Assembly: GCA_903772945.1 (NCBI GenBank)
Contig: CAICTM010001904.1
Span: 1-20,929, forward strand
Length of the DNA stretch: 20,929 nucleotides
Source of the DNA: Seminavis robusta
Lineage: Eukaryota; Bacillariophyta; Bacillariophyceae; Naviculales; Naviculaceae
Direction of reading: 5' to 3'
In this document: positions 18,602 to 20,929 of the stretch, in pieces
Numbering within the stretch: position 1 is the stretch's first letter
How the letters are laid out: each line of letters starts with the position of its first letter
Program-made: the position numbers and the translations under genes
Notes under the pieces: generated by a model
What the model was told of the DNA's origin: nothing
The model's input: only the letters and a program-made list of their open reading frames with translations
Databases searched by the model: none

Positions 18602-19140
18602 ATGATGTTGGACGCATTCACGAACCATGCTCTCGCCCTCTTTCTTGCCGCCCATTCTTGGTGGCAATGGGTTTTCAATTGTGGGCGCAAAGCTGTGAAT
18701 CGTCTGTACTCATCCTTTCTCTTTGTTGTCGGTTGCATTCACTCCGCTTGTGGGCGCTTGATTGGACAAGGTGTCACTTGGAACACGCGGTTTTCCTTCA
18801 GCAGTGATGAAACCGACGAGATTACTATGGTGGTCCGTATGACTTCCACTATGGGATACTTTGACAAGCGTGTGCAAGGATCCTTGACATTGCAACAGTT
18901 TGGAAGCACAACTCTATTTAGACTTCTTCTTGATGGACACGAAGTCTTGCATGCCGAAGATGGGGAAACGCTTTGCCGGGGGAACGCTTCAACGGAGCGG
19001 TGTACCTCCCTGAAAACGTCCAATGGGAGCCGTTCTTCAGGAAGGTCAAGAGTGCCAATACTACATCTATCCGTGGCAGATGCACTATTCTGAAGTTTGG
19101 ACCCAACCGGTCGGGTATCTCATACATCAAGCCACCTTGA
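18602..19140 (+). pseudogene. Small unknown gene with a one-base frameshift
   Basis: From ATG 18602 the frame reads a hydrophobic N-terminus (LALFLAAHSWWQWVF, YSSFLFVVGCIHSA), then polar, protein-like sequence (TRFSFSSDETDEITMVVRM, GSLTLQQFGSTTLFRLL) to about 18978. After a run of five G (18978-18982) the sensible frame moves by one base. It continues ERFNGAVYLPENVQWEPFF and TTSIRGRCTILKFGPNRSG, stopping at TGA 19138-19140. Restoring one G would give a single frame of about 179 codons. No GT-AG intron explains the shift. The protein is not recognised. It is either a recently broken gene, a fragment, or an intact gene with a base missing from the assembly. Confidence 0.5.
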
Positions 19141-20004
19141 TCCACACCAGCAGCAGCAAGAGTGCAATGCCAAGCGAGCAAGTGCTGCCTTTGAACAAAG
19201 CATCGTTAAGGCCGCTGAGGTGGTAAACAGTGTGTCCCAATCGAAGAACAATTTCCACTTGTAGTTTGAACACTTCCTGGACCCGTGGCAAACAAACATC
19301 AATCCGCAGAATGTGAGCGGCACATCACAACAAACATGGCAGTATCCAAGAAGGGAGCTTGTTTCTTACTCCCCTAACGATAATAAAGAACAAAACCTAT
19401 CAAGATAGTGATTTGGTGGCTGACTAGTTGCTAGGCCGTAAGTACTAGTATCGGTGGCTTCGCGGTAACTTGAGGGACTACAATGTCATGTACAATCGTC
19501 ATCAAAACGAATAATGTGAGCAACCAAAATTTCGACCCGTCAATCCATAGATAAGCTTTGCTTCCGGTTTGATGGCATAATTTCCTTTATATTAGATACT
19601 TTGGCTTGCGATCGATTGACTATGCTCCACTGTCAGATCAAGCAGGAAGAGAGACCGTTTGACTGTAAAATTAGACCATGTTTGTTGAGTCTAATCCCTT
19701 CATCGCTACGGGAAAATGACGTGTTGGCTCGTCGATCCTTGGAAAGATAAATACTCTATTCAACCACAACTCAACGAAACAATATTGACAATGGTAAGTG
19801 CTTGCTACTGGTATCTATAGTAGTGGATGTTTATAAACGAAACAACAATGGTACATGTATGATGTGCGTGTCTGCTGCTTCCGATCTAGCCGCTAACACA
19901 ACTCGAACCTTTTGTCATAGTCCCCCAATGCTTGAATAATGGAACCCGCTATCACCACGTATATCCTCCAACCATGAGGATCTGTGGATTGTTGTGTTGG
20001 TGGC
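19141..20004. other. Spacer between convergent small genes
   Basis: About 860 bp. No ordinary coding frame is visible. A possible start-codon micro-exon lies at 19791-19793 (ATG directly followed by GTAAGT) with a candidate acceptor TAG at 19887-19889; see findings. An AATAAAGAA word at 19381-19389 could belong to the 3' end of the gene ending at 19140. Confidence 0.35.
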
Positions 20005-20558
20005 TCATTCCTCCTGTACGTTCTCTTGGTCATCTTCAGCTGCTTCCACCTTGGAGATCCAACCGTTCCGCTCACACATTCCCTTGATCTCCTCGTATGC
20101 AGAGTCCGAAAAATTCAACAAGAGCCGAGGATAGGAGCCGTTTTCAATCTCCTTCTCTATCTCTGCCAACGCAAATGGGAGGGTAACCTGAAGGCAGCCA
20201 GGATCTCCTTGCTCCTCCTTCATGCAAGCGAACAGGATCTGCCAGTTGTCTCTGTCAGCCGAGTACGCATCCGTGTAGTCTTTCTGCCATTGGTTGATGC
20301 GTCTAAAATGGCCAGCCACTTCATTATCTTCATCGCCCGATCAATGACCGTCAGGGTCTCCTTGGTCCATTCTAACTCTTCCTTGTATGTTGTCGCCTCT
20401 TCCTTACATTTTGCCGCCTCCGCCTTGCACTGCTCGATCTCTGCTCGCAAAGCCTCTACTTCCGTCTGTTCGGTGACAGCCATGTGGGCCAGAGCAACGG
20501 CCACTTGGTTAATGTCAGGCTCTTCGTGCCTGGTGCGTTTGGCTGGCCGCTTGCTCAT
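20005..20558 (-). pseudogene. Coiled-coil small protein with a one-base frameshift
   Basis: ATG 20558 opens MSKRPAKRTRHEEP (basic, NLS-like). A Glu/Lys/Ala-rich coiled coil follows (VEALRAEIEQCKAEAAKCKE, TTYKEELEWTKETL). Around a CCC run (20336-20338 on the plus strand) the sensible frame changes by one base, and the neighbouring frame continues as DEDNEVAGHFRRINQWQKDY. It then reads SADRDNWQILFACMKEEQG and ends ISKVEAAEDDQENVQEE before the stop at 20005. With one base restored the product would be about 184 aa. The intervening sequence is too short for an intron. The family is not recognised. Clean composition on both sides suggests a recent lesion or an assembly error rather than old decay. 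Confidence 0.55.
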
Positions 20559-20559
20559 G

Positions 20560-20643
20560 GTCAAAACTTATAGTCAAAACTTCGGATGAGACGAGACAAC
20601 AAAGACATCAACCACAAGTTAACAGGTGAGTTAACAGGTGAGC
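20560..20643. repeat. Cluster of short tandem duplications
   Basis: GTCAAAACTT occurs at 20561-20570 and again at 20574-20583. GTTAACAGGTGA is repeated directly as a 12-bp tandem near 20619-20642. The spacer otherwise shows no gene. On the plus strand each 12-bp unit ends in CAG/GTGA, resembling a splice donor. Confidence 0.75.
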
Positions 20644-20928
20644 TTACCTCAAAGTTTGTCGAACTGTCGAACTGTGCGAACGATTTTGGTATGCAGCCAC
20701 AAGCGTGAGGGCTGCAGCATCGTGGCATCGTGGGGGCTGCTGCAGCATCGTGGCATCGTGGGGGCTCCACGAAAGGAGTGCAGTGACAGCTTCCTCGATG
20801 GAGTCGGCCGACAATACCGCCGACAATATCGGTATCTTCATCATCGACTCCTTTTGGCGATTGTCAGGAAGCTGTGGATGCAGATGACGGACCAACCGAT
20901 GGTAGCTGCATGATGCATGGTCGTCCAT
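20644..20928 (-). CDS. Possible first exon of an unknown gene at the window edge
   Basis: An ATG at 20926-20928 opens a 94-codon frame (MDDHASCSYHRLVRHLHPQ, then PILSAVLSADSIEEAVTALL). The TAA stop lies within a good splice donor: GAG followed by GTAAGC on the minus strand at 20647-20642. This suggests an exon ending at 20648 in phase 2. A downstream acceptor joining it in frame to the 20558-20005 gene was not found. Half the frame overlaps tandem repeats, so it may be fortuitous. Confidence 0.3.
   Translation of the reverse strand: MDDHASCSYHRLVRHLHPQLPDNRQKESMMKIPILSAVLSADSIEEAVTALLSWSPHDATMLQQPPRCHDAAALTLVAAYQNRSHSSTVRQTLR
20711..20766. repeat. 28-bp tandem duplication
   Basis: Two copies of GCTGCAGCATCGTGGCATCG (plus TGGGGG and two more bases) lie head to tail at 20711-20738 and 20739-20766. 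Each copy itself contains a doubled GCATCGTG octamer. Confidence 0.85.
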
Positions 20929-20929
20929 G

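Noticed and set aside
20005..20928. One spliced gene joining the edge exon (20928-20648) to the coiled-coil gene
   Set aside because: The donor is good, but the AG acceptors available before 20558 lead to stops in the phase required.

Overview
The window reads as nuclear DNA of a stramenopile, most likely a pennate diatom. Protein-coding genes have short GT-AG introns (62-127 nt by my reading) with GTACGT, GTGAGT or GTAAGC donors. Spacers are 0.4-1.4 kb. The gene content also fits: a single-pass LRR receptor-like protein with a long acidic N-terminal tail, a von Willebrand A-alpha-kinase fusion, a galactokinase with a signal-like leader, an RS-rich protein and decayed transposable-element relics. 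No bacterial operon logic, rRNA, tRNA or CRISPR was seen. All assignments come from reading motifs by eye; no database search was run.

Layout: 1-1512 (+) is a frameshifted PIF1-like helicase relic cut by the window edge. 5830-2638 (-) is a nine-exon LRR receptor-like gene whose exons join in frame to 811 aa. 8776-6462 (-) is a three-exon VWA-alpha-kinase gene (718 aa). 10817-9357 (-) is galactokinase. These last three genes are co-oriented in tandem. Near 11.7-11.9 kb (+) lies a fragment resembling the C-terminus of a GIY-YIG-containing retroelement protein. 12405-13415 (+) is a multi-pass membrane protein of unknown function, convergent with 16050-13906 (-), a 714-aa RS-rich protein with an alanine-rich repeat tail. 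16.0-17.6 kb is spacer with a nested inverted repeat and one doubtful basic ORF. From 17.5 kb onward there are three small genes (18192-17566 -, 18602-19140 +, 20558-20005 -), each with a one-base reading-frame discontinuity at a short G/C run. The right edge is packed with small tandem duplications.

How the genes relate: the LRR protein (probable surface sensor without its own kinase) sits next to an intracellular alpha-kinase, which would suit signalling, but proximity alone is weak evidence in a eukaryote. Galactokinase is a metabolic gene (Leloir pathway). The best candidates for something undescribed are the one-repeat-per-exon LRR gene, the alpha-kinase with an insert in its catalytic domain, the orphan membrane protein, the retroelement fragment with a partial hammerhead-like core beside it, and the palindromic words (TACCGGTA, CTAGCTAG) that recur in spacers.
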